A stretch of 43,320 nt of DNA. Source: Candidatus Poribacteria bacterium (lineage in GTDB: Bacteria; Poribacteria; WGA-4E; JAJDTR01). Positions 25,505-32,695 of this stretch are shown here, one piece after another (within the stretch, counting starts at the first letter, position 1; every line of letters starts with the position of its first letter). The notes beneath the pieces were generated by a model. That model did not search any database, had not been told where the DNA came from, and worked only from the letters and a program-made list of their open reading frames with translations. The DNA lies in contig JAJDTR010000169.1 in assembly GCA_022827055.1 (NCBI GenBank), positions 1 to 43,320 on the forward strand, given 5' to 3'. Made by a program: the position numbers and the translations under genes.

Positions 25505-26482
25505 TCAACGGAGGTTGGGCGCTAGTTTCCTCAAACTGCCCCAGATCGTGATTTGGTTGCCTGTCGGAGAAATTGCCCACGCTCTGGGATCGAACCAATC
25601 AGGATGGAAATCGTTATGATTGGGATGGCTAAGGCGTTTCAGACTTTTTCCATCGGTTGTCATTAGATGTATTTCGCTATTCAGTTTTCCTCCAACTCTC
25701 TCAAATGCGATTGTATTGCCGTCAGGTGACCAAGCGGGCGCCATGTCAGTCGCCCCATTGTCAGTCAGTCTTTCTACGTTTTTTCCACCAGAATCCATTA
25801 TACAGATTTCAAAGTTACCGTCTTTAATGACATCGAATGCAATCCTCTGACCATCGGGCGACCATGACGGATTGCCCGGTGCTTCCAGATTGTGCGTTAA
25901 CCTTGTCTGGTTACCTCCATCAGCATCCATCACGTAGATATCCTCATTACCATCCTTCTGGGACACGAAAGCGATCCTTTGTCCGTCGGGCGACCATGAC
26001 GGCTCCCTGTCACCCCCAAAATTGTCCGTTAGTCTCGTCTGATTCTCTCCATTGGCGTCCATCACGTAGATTTCAAAGTTAAGTTCCTCCGGATAACCCG
26101 AGAATGCTATCTTACGGCCATCGGGCGACCACGCCGGCTCTCTATCCCAGACGCCATACGTTAGCCTTGTCGGGTTTTTCCCATCGCTGCCCATGAGGTA
26201 AATCTGGATATCACCCCCATTTCTATTGGATACGAATGCTATTCTCGTTCCATCGGGAGACCATACTGGCTGCAAATCGTTCAGCGGGTGGTGTGTTAGT
26301 CTTATTTGAGACTCGCCTTTGGCGTCCATCATGTAGATCTCCCAATTCCCATCCCTCTTGGAACTAAAGACAATCTGTGACTTCTGCTCGGCGAGCCCGT
26401 TTCTTAACCATAACTCCCCACTCGTCAGACAGACGCACAGCCCCGCAAATAGTAGACATCTAGGTGTCAGATTAAATCGCAT
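25505..26482 (-). CDS. Secreted TolB-like PD40 beta-propeller protein with conserved C-terminal tail
   Basis: A 325-aa exported protein. A signal peptide (MRFNLTPRCLLFAGLCVCLT) is followed by six PD40 blades; five carry WSPDG followed by IAF or a close variant, and the set pairs with repeated EIYVMDANG and TRLT strings. These propellers resemble the TolB C-terminal domain and serve in protein or glycan binding, but no TolB N-terminal domain is present. After the last blade the chain ends AISPTGNQITIWGSLRK plus a few residues, matching the tails of the two LamG proteins here. It stands alone on the minus strand. The partner is unknown. Confidence 0.88.
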   Translation of the reverse strand: MRFNLTPRCLLFAGLCVCLTSGELWLRNGLAEQKSQIVFSSKRDGNWEIYMMDAKGESQIRLTHHPLNDLQPVWSPDGTRIAFVSNRNGGDIQIYLMGSDGKNPTRLTYGVWDREPAWSPDGRKIAFSGYPEELNFEIYVMDANGENQTRLTDNFGGDREPSWSPDGQRIAFVSQKDGNEDIYVMDADGGNQTRLTHNLEAPGNPSWSPDGQRIAFDVIKDGNFEICIMDSGGKNVERLTDNGATDMAPAWSPDGNTIAFERVGGKLNSEIHLMTTDGKSLKRLSHPNHNDFHPDWFDPRAWAISPTGNQITIWGSLRKLAPNLR

Positions 26483-26493
26483 TTTTCCCTTCC

Positions 26494-26559
26494 TTATGAC
26501 TCATAGACGATTTTTGTCCTATCCGGCGAATTGACTGGTGCCCTGTTGCCACCATCTTT
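26494..26559 (-). pseudogene. Remnant of a PD40 repeat upstream of the beta-propeller gene
   Basis: Minus-strand reading gives KDGGNRAPVNSPDRTKIVYE then S and a TAA stop at 26494. SPDRTKIVYES resembles the SPDGTRIAFVS block of the propeller gene that starts 12 bp downstream. It is probably the tail of a decayed or truncated propeller gene, or the scar of a recombination between repeats. Confidence 0.35.
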
Positions 26560-27068
26560 AATAAGCTGCTATCTCGTTTAATTTAAAGACACTCGTCCCA
26601 ACTCTTGACGACTTCGACATCATCCAAATGACAACAGCGTTAATTTGCGTTGCTGGATTTTGAATGGCGCAGGGTTGAACTGAAAGTCTAGTTGGAGAGA
26701 CGAAGGGGTAGTTGGCGAATATTATAAATAGTACGGGATGATTGACGGTTGGGGGAGAGGACGAATCAGCGGGAATAGGCGCAGCCTGCCGTACACGACA
26801 ACCAGCGCTGCAATTCATTCCATTGCGCTCAAGTGTTTGATAAGTATCTGCGAGAAGGAGGGGTAGCAGATACCCAATTTCAAAGTAGAAACTGCTCCAA
26901 GAACAAAAGCACGAAACGTTGCAAACCATAAGCGCTGCCCTCGTTGAAACATATTTCCGAGTGACAAGTTATGGTTACGGGTTTACGAACTATAGACGCT
27001 AAAAACTCAATCAAGTTTGTTGATAGTATATCAATTTTAGACTCGTTGTCAAGAAAAATAGCTAAAAG
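26560..27068. other. Gene-free stretch
   Basis: I find no supportable gene. A 123-codon minus-strand frame (26558-26929) has low-complexity, non-family composition and no ribosome binding site. The stretch ends at a miniature element. Confidence 0.4.
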
Positions 27069-27452
27069 GTGACTGTTTAGTCCACCGGTCTGGATTTGCC
27101 AATCCAGACCGAGCGGGCAGAGGACAGGCCCGAGTGGGGAAGTACAATGCTAATTCCGGCGAATCGGGAGTCCACATGCCCAGAACAGACGTGCAATGAA
27201 AAGGGATCTCTATCGCACTCATTGTCCATTCACTTGATCGCACCTACCTACCAGACGCTTGAAAACACGCAATTTTTAGCAGCGTGAAGTATAAATGCGT
27301 TGATTTACTGTGAACGCGGGAAATCGGGGCAAGATGCCCCTCCCACTGGGTATGTCCCTCATAATTGGGTACATAGACGGGCTCACCTTCGACTGTGGAA
27401 TAGAGTAATTGCTCTGCATTTTCTGCAAGAAATCAATGGACTAAACAGTTTC
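27069..27452. mobile_element. 384-bp decayed miniature element with IS66-like ends, copy 2
   Basis: The ends GTGACTGTTTAGTCCA (27069-27084) and TGGACTAAACAGTTTC (27437-27452) match those of the element at 13229-13553. The right 130 bp, from the GGGGCAAGATGCCCC hairpin to the end, aligns with the right part of that element, including GTGGAATA and the TAAACA end. No clear target duplication remains, which suggests an old insertion. It also contains a hairpin (27086-27111) and a copy of the 23-nt dispersed repeat. Confidence 0.6.
27203..27240 (-). repeat. Dispersed intergenic repeat, copy with one 23-nt unit
   Basis: GGGATCTCTATCGCA (27203-27217) is followed by one 23-nt unit (CTCATTGTCC, then ATTCACTTGATCG). 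This matches copy A at 33-65 and the reverse complement of 30090-30127. It lies inside the second IS66-like miniature element, so either the element carried it or it inserted there. Confidence 0.55.
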
Positions 27453-27704
27453 CACTCGGTTGATCCCAACCCCTACGAAGAACCATGCGTGCGTACATAC
27501 ATCTCGATTATTTGGTTGCTATGAAATGTCCGCAGGCCCCCAGTCATTAAACACTTGCGCTAAAAGCTTGACCTCTCCGATAGTTTATATTCCTTGGTTG
27601 TGAATACTTTCCATACCTGACATTTTCGACAGGAAATTGTTCAAGTGGTCAAGAACTCAATCTATTCATGGCTCACGCTCGAATTTTCATTTTCTCTGCT
27701 TTTC

Positions 27705-27713
27705 TGGTATAAT
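27705..27713 (+). promoter_or_regulatory. Candidate extended -10 promoter for the first large membrane-protein gene
   Basis: TGGTATAAT (27705-27713) is a perfect extended -10 element. The -35 region is poor. It would give a leader of about 200 nt before the ATG at 27916, containing the hairpin at 27747-27843. Confidence 0.4.
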
Positions 27714-27746
27714 AACGTAAGTTGCTACCTTTATTTGAAAGGGGGC

Positions 27747-27843
27747 AGAAACCGAGTATTTTCCGACGCGGAGACACAAGTTCGACGAAAATCGAATCAA
27801 TTTGACTATTTTTTAGCAAACGTGAACCAAAAACTCGGTTTCT
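27747..27843. repeat. AGAAACCGAGT inverted pair in a gene leader
   Basis: AGAAACCGAGT (27747-27757) and ACTCGGTTTCT (27833-27843) are perfect inverted repeats enclosing 75 nt. A shorter version of the same motif (ACCCGAGTTTT with AAAACTCGGT) closes the window at 43295-43320, so it is a dispersed palindrome. It could pair in the leader RNA of the gene at 27916. Confidence 0.5.
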
Positions 27844-27915
27844 AAAAGTCAGTCGGACAAAGGCAGCACCTTGGGTAATATAACTTATAGACGGCAAGCC
27901 CAAAGCAGAAATCGA

Positions 27916-29898
27916 ATGGACACAATAATACCAACGCTAAGAAGAAAGTTGAGCGATAAACCCCAGATCGCATTTGCCGTGATGTTAATCATCATGGTAG
28001 TCGTATGGGGCACTAGCTTAAAGAACACGCGGCCGGTAATACACCGTGAGGCAGAGTCCTTCGTGGCCTTCTACGGAAACCCGACCGGCGGGTTTTGGAG
28101 CGAGATTTCAAAGATCTTTGACCCCGTGTCGACGGACTGGGACAACTATCAAGCGCGGGAGCTGGGCTATGGATTCGAGTATATTGATGCTCAAGCGTTA
28201 TTACTCTTAAACAAAATCCCTTTCTTTTCATACGGTTTTCGCAGTAGCATGCAAATCACTTTCGCCATTCTAACAGCGTTCGTGTTGTATTTCATCGCAA
28301 GGGAACTGCTGCCGACATTTAGGCGAACATCATGTTTGGTCTTAGCCATGCTTTATCCAGTTTCAACTCAAATGCTCGTAATGCACGGCCTTTACTTCCG
28401 ATGCGGAAAGACCGTAACCGCGTTCTGGGCTGCACTGTGGATTCTCTGCCTGATTCACTGGCTAAAACAGCCAACCAAGCCGCGGCACGTGGTTACTCAC
28501 ATACTTCTGGGATTGGGCGCCTTTTTGTCGTATATCACAGACAAACAGGGAGTAATGATCGGTCTGTGGTTGATTGGCTTGAGCATCATTATGGCGGTGT
28601 TTCGGCGTCATCGAAATCAAACCTACCGGCACCTTCTATTTTTCGCGGCTTCGTTTGCAGGCGCCTTTTGCTTCTATCTCTACTGGGATTATCAGTTGTG
28701 TCCATACATCATCAAAGCTGTTAACGGATTCCATCCTGATCGGAGTTGGTCCTCCTTAAGTTTCTTCCTTTCTCACGATCTCGTCTCATACATCAGAGGT
28801 CTTTGGAATGGGCTCAAATTAACCGTGCTACAGATTCAGTTAGCGTTCGGTAATGTCTGGGACGGAAATCTTCTGTCTTGGGGGGTTGCACTGGCTGCGT
28901 ATATACTCGCTGCTTTAGCTGCGATTAAGAAATCCCCCAACACCCCCGAGGTTGCCATTGGAGATTCGAGACGGGGCTTGACAGATCGCACTGCGCTGGC
29001 AACTGTGCTTGTAACGGCATTACTTACCTGCATATTTATGATTATGCTTCTCTACATGCGGCACAATCCACTCGCGTGGGAAGACCTTTGGAAAGGCGGA
29101 TACTATTATCAGAGCGCCACGCTTATTCTCATTGTTGCGCTTCTGATTGTGTTCTCGTTTCTCAGTCGCCGGAACAGGTCGCGTAGGTTCGAGACCTATA
29201 TAGTGTGTGCCGTCTTCTTGATGTGCATGGCGAATAACCTCGGCCTTGACAAGACGAGGGGTTACGGATGGGGGTACGGCCACATGAAGGAGCAGATCGA
29301 CCTGAATCGTACATACGATCAAGAAATACGGGCGAAGCAGGTTAACGAAGACTCAAGTTTCCTGATGAGATTTATCTTCGCGGCGGCAAGCGAACGCCGC
29401 GAGCTATATAAGGCAAGACAAAGCCACAATGTTGGGGTTAATCTGAAGATTTTGAAGAACGACGACCAACTTTGGCCAGAAGAGGGTTGGGCGCACTCCA
29501 AAAACAACGCCGACAGACCACAACACGATGTCAAAGCGGAAGTTGAATCCGGTGACAAACTTTATTTCCTTGTAAACAGGCATCAAGGTATGGGGTTCGA
29601 TACCGCCTACTGGGATCCGGTGATAACCTACGACGATGGAACGACCTTCAAAGCCTCAAAGGGATTCAGTGGTACGCAAGGAAAGAACGGGTGGCACTAT
29701 CAATACAAGGATGGCGAGAAATATGCGAGTCTCGTTTACGACAATCGCTATAAAACCTGGAGACATAACGGTTTTCCCTTGCTAAAAGCCTACAGGCAGC
29801 GGCCGGGTTTCGAAGCGGAGAGTGCCCGAGTTTTTGTCGCTCCGAAGCACGGTGCTGTACGTGTGACCGGCGCGCCCGTATGCGTGAGGTCCCCATAG
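27916..29898 (+). CDS. Unrecognised multi-pass membrane protein with C-terminal jelly-roll-like module (GT-C-like), copy 1
   Basis: A 660-aa protein of unknown family. One helix (about 17-35) precedes a loop with an acidic pair (TDWDNYQARELGY; D74, D76). About ten more helices follow to residue 440. DxD or ExD motifs in the first outer loop of a many-helix protein are typical of GT-C glycosyltransferases using polyprenyl-phosphate sugars, so that fold is my best guess. The C-terminal 160 residues are soluble: VNLKILKNDDQLWPEEGW, SGDKLYFLVN, FDTAYWDPVITY, then FSGTQGKNGWHYQY and RVFVAPKHGAVRVTGAPV. I place the start at MDTII (27916), as in copies 2 and 3. No clear ribosome binding site is present. 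Confidence 0.65.
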   Translation: MDTIIPTLRRKLSDKPQIAFAVMLIIMVVVWGTSLKNTRPVIHREAESFVAFYGNPTGGFWSEISKIFDPVSTDWDNYQARELGYGFEYIDAQALLLLNKIPFFSYGFRSSMQITFAILTAFVLYFIARELLPTFRRTSCLVLAMLYPVSTQMLVMHGLYFRCGKTVTAFWAALWILCLIHWLKQPTKPRHVVTHILLGLGAFLSYITDKQGVMIGLWLIGLSIIMAVFRRHRNQTYRHLLFFAASFAGAFCFYLYWDYQLCPYIIKAVNGFHPDRSWSSLSFFLSHDLVSYIRGLWNGLKLTVLQIQLAFGNVWDGNLLSWGVALAAYILAALAAIKKSPNTPEVAIGDSRRGLTDRTALATVLVTALLTCIFMIMLLYMRHNPLAWEDLWKGGYYYQSATLILIVALLIVFSFLSRRNRSRRFETYIVCAVFLMCMANNLGLDKTRGYGWGYGHMKEQIDLNRTYDQEIRAKQVNEDSSFLMRFIFAAASERRELYKARQSHNVGVNLKILKNDDQLWPEEGWAHSKNNADRPQHDVKAEVESGDKLYFLVNRHQGMGFDTAYWDPVITYDDGTTFKASKGFSGTQGKNGWHYQYKDGEKYASLVYDNRYKTWRHNGFPLLKAYRQRPGFEAESARVFVAPKHGAVRVTGAPVCVRSP

Positions 29899-30089
29899 TC
29901 ATCATAGCTTTCGTCCTTTGCATTTCTTGAGGCATACAATGACAGACGTACCAACCAGATTGTTTGTAAAAGTGTTGCTTGGTAGCACGCCATCATTCCT
30001 GTCGGCATAATTCATCCAGCAAGTAACACTTTTTTCGCTCTGTGGTAAATTTTCAAAGAGCGTTCCTTCGTAGAATGGCATCACTCCGG

Positions 30090-30173
30090 AGGATCAAGCG
30101 ACTGAATAAGGAGCGCGATAGAGATCCCAAGGCGAAAGGAAATCCCGTGCGATAGAGTTACCATAGTGATCCC
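30090..30173 (+). repeat. Dispersed intergenic repeat, long copy
   Basis: A 23-nt unit (AGGATCAAGC, then GACTGAATAAGGA; 30090-30112) leads into GCGCGATAGAGATCCC, AAGGCGAAAGGAAATCCCG, GTGCGATAGAG and CCATAGTGATCCC. It contains two GCGATAGAG cores and explains most of the gap between the first large membrane-protein gene and the aspartoacylase-like gene (29899-30236), where I see no gene. Confidence 0.6.
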
Positions 30174-30236
30174 ACAGGTATATAGTGGGCAACTACAATA
30201 ACAAAAAAATGTCCTAAATATATCGAGGTTTCGCCG

Positions 30237-31241
30237 ATGCAGAGCCATGCGAAGAAGATCAATCTCAGCGAATTCCAGCTTAGCAGCGTACCGCCCGGCA
30301 CGAAGCAACGCCTTCATCTTTTTGTCGACTATCTGCCTGACGGCGGAGAGTTGAAATTCCCCGCCGTTATTGCACGGGGAGAACGTCAGGGCAAGATACT
30401 CCTGTGCACGGGAGGTGTGCATGGAGACGAATACGAAGGTCCGGTCACAATAATGGACATCTTTGAGGAATTGGATGTGTCTGAAATGAGGGGCACTTTT
30501 CTCGGAATTCCGGTTCTCAACGGACCGGCGTTTGCGGCGGGGACGCGCGAAGGCGGGTGGGACCATCTTAACCTGGCGCGCATTTTTCCGGGAAGTCCAA
30601 CGGGTAGTCCCAGTGAACGAATTGCTCACGGGTTTAGGGAATATGTTGTAGGGCAGGCAGATCTGTTTGTCGATCTCCATGCCGGTGGGAATTGCTATGC
30701 TATAAAGGAATTTGCGGGTTACCAGATACGCCCCGGCGAGCTGGGGCTAAGGCAGAAAGAAGCAGCAATTGCCTTCGGACTTGACTTGGTATGGGGAACG
30801 GTTGCGCTGCCCGGGAGAAGCACATCGGCCGCCGCTGACCGGAACGTGCCAGCCATTTATGTCGAGCTGCGGGGAGAGGGACGATGCCGCCCCGATCAAT
30901 TGGAGAAGGCAAAGCACGGCGTTCGCAACATTCTCGCCTATCTAAACATTATCGAAGGCGTCTATCCCACAGACGCACCACTATACTGCTTTGAGACGGT
31001 TGGCGAGGAATCCGGACACTTGCAAATTGAGCATCTCAGCCCGACCTCGGGACTCTTTCTTCCTTCGGTGCAACTGTGGGACGAAGTGGAAGAGGGAGAA
31101 ATCCTTGGGCAGGTTCGCCACCCGGACGGGACGATTTTAGCCGAAGTGGCATCGGAGAAGTCGGGGCGAGTGCTTTTTCTGCGAACGCTGCCGTTGGTGT
31201 TTTCCGGGGACTGCGTCGCATACGTGCTTGAGCTGCCCTGA
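30237..31241 (+). CDS. Succinylglutamate desuccinylase/aspartoacylase family zinc hydrolase
   Basis: A 334-aa M14-related amidohydrolase. Zinc ligands are visible: H62 and E65 in GGVHGDEYEG, and H148 in DLHAGG. NLARIFPGSPTGSPSERIAH (112-131) is the substrate-binding loop of the AstE/AspA family. A C-terminal beta domain (about 250-334) follows. Members remove acyl groups from N-acylated amino acids or related compounds; the substrate is not readable from the sequence. It is the first gene of a same-strand set with the flavin oxidase gene (31462) and the second large membrane-protein gene (32696). Confidence 0.88.
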   Translation: MQSHAKKINLSEFQLSSVPPGTKQRLHLFVDYLPDGGELKFPAVIARGERQGKILLCTGGVHGDEYEGPVTIMDIFEELDVSEMRGTFLGIPVLNGPAFAAGTREGGWDHLNLARIFPGSPTGSPSERIAHGFREYVVGQADLFVDLHAGGNCYAIKEFAGYQIRPGELGLRQKEAAIAFGLDLVWGTVALPGRSTSAAADRNVPAIYVELRGEGRCRPDQLEKAKHGVRNILAYLNIIEGVYPTDAPLYCFETVGEESGHLQIEHLSPTSGLFLPSVQLWDEVEEGEILGQVRHPDGTILAEVASEKSGRVLFLRTLPLVFSGDCVAYVLELP

Positions 31242-31461
31242 AACACAGTGTCCAGATTAACAAAGCGAATTCTAGGACTCGGCGCCTCAGCCACTATGAG
31301 CCCACCTTATCTCGTCCGGCGAGGCATCCCGCCCCGGCTCTGGCAGATTTTGAAGCGGACCTTTCGGTTGTGCGAGTGTTGACAAGGTGTGCTCTCCATT
31401 CTAGAGGCATTGGCTCTATCAATTTCCCCTTAACAAGTACCACATCGTGAGGGCAGTTTTC

Positions 31462-32580
31462 ATGGTCTATGTAGAAACACTGGTGATGGGCCTAGGGGCG
31501 ATGGGCAGTGCGGCTCTCTATCACCTGGCGCGCCAAGGGGAAAAACCGGTAGGCATTGATCAGTATGATGTTGGCCACGCTTTTGGAAGCTCACATGGAC
31601 ATTCTAGGGCGTTCCGCACCTTCTATCACGATTCGTTTTATACCGAATTGGCCGAGGCTGCGCTGCCCCGGTGGCGGGAGTTAGAATCACTTTCGAAATC
31701 ACGACTTCTGACACTCAACGGCGCGGTTTTCTTCGCCAAACCGGGCAATGAGCGTTTCGACCAATATGTTCGGGTTTTGGATGAGTCCGGAACACCGTTT
31801 GAGCTGCAGTCCCCAAGTCAAGTGGCGAATCGGTTTCCCGCGCTTAAACCTCCTGAAGGCGTCGATGTATGCTACACCCCAAGGGCGGGGTTTCTGGATG
31901 CCAATCGCGCGGTTCAAACACACGTGTCACAGGCGCTGCGCTTAGGAGCAACGATTCACAAGGGAATCCGCGTTCTAAATGTAGATGCGGGCAGGAATAG
32001 TCCCGAGATTGAAACCGAGGTAGGCCTGTATAAATGCGACCGGCTCGTCCTCACTCCCGGGCCGTGGGCGCCGCAAATCCTAGCGGATATTTCGATCCCG
32101 CTTCATGTCACGCGGCAACAGAAGTTTTACTTCCAACCACACCAAACCTCTCCATACGAACCAGACCTTCTACCTGTCTACGCGGACTTCGACACACAAT
32201 TTTACGGTTTCCCGTACTATGGACCCGGAATCAAGGTGGCGGACGACACCCTCGGAGAGTATACCACCCCAGACAAGATTGACCGAAGTCTCGACGTAAT
32301 CAAGCAATCTCAATTGCAGGCATGGCTCGAAGCGATCATGCCCAGCGCCAACTTTTCATTCGGCAGCGGCGCAACTTGCATGTACACGGTCACCCCCGAT
32401 CTCGATTTTCTCATCGGCGCGCACCCGCGCAACCCAAACATCCTTGTTGGCGCTGGTTTTTCCGGGCATGGCTTCAAGTTTTCAACACTCATTGGTCTGA
32501 TGCTTGCCGAACTCGCCACGCAAGGCACGACCACCCACCCGATCAAGAGGTTCAGACTGGACCGTTTCCGTGAAGTCTGA
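31462..32580 (+). CDS. Sarcosine oxidase/N-methyltryptophan oxidase-like FAD enzyme
   Basis: A 372-aa flavin amine oxidase of the monomeric sarcosine oxidase (MSOX/SolA) type. An N-terminal FAD Rossmann motif, GLGAMGSAALYHLARQG (10-26), is followed by SSHGHSRAFRTFYH (43-56), the pattern seen in MSOX. CMYTVTPD (C306) contains the cysteine that links FAD covalently in MSOX. GFSGHGFKFSTLIG near the C terminus also fits. It oxidises a secondary amine such as an N-methyl amino acid, releasing hydrogen peroxide and an aldehyde; the amine is unknown. The start at 31462 (MVYVETLVMG) follows GAGGG and is preferred over a GTG five codons earlier. Confidence 0.9.
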   Translation: MVYVETLVMGLGAMGSAALYHLARQGEKPVGIDQYDVGHAFGSSHGHSRAFRTFYHDSFYTELAEAALPRWRELESLSKSRLLTLNGAVFFAKPGNERFDQYVRVLDESGTPFELQSPSQVANRFPALKPPEGVDVCYTPRAGFLDANRAVQTHVSQALRLGATIHKGIRVLNVDAGRNSPEIETEVGLYKCDRLVLTPGPWAPQILADISIPLHVTRQQKFYFQPHQTSPYEPDLLPVYADFDTQFYGFPYYGPGIKVADDTLGEYTTPDKIDRSLDVIKQSQLQAWLEAIMPSANFSFGSGATCMYTVTPDLDFLIGAHPRNPNILVGAGFSGHGFKFSTLIGLMLAELATQGTTTHPIKRFRLDRFREV

Positions 32581-32695
32581 TCTATGCCCGCGATTTTACG
32601 AAGTATGATAGGATTTATTGGACGCTAACGCCATATACCCAACTCAAACGGGCGCTAGGCTTCCGTCTTAATCAGCAAGTTCGAACGGATACCAG

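Noticed and set aside
26558..26929. 123-aa minus-strand frame as a gene
   Set aside because: Composition is not protein-like, it lacks a ribosome binding site, and its end overlaps the PD40 remnant in another frame.
27645..27845. 66-aa plus-strand frame upstream of the first large membrane-protein gene
   Set aside because: It spans the probable promoter and the AGAAACCGAGT inverted pair, with no ribosome binding site; better explained as leader DNA.
24827..27915. Similar AAAGC.[AG]AAATCGAATGG strings at about 24903 and 27903 as a shared regulatory site
   Set aside because: Only about 15 nt match, the first has no gene after it, and the match ends at the start codon of the second; likely chance.
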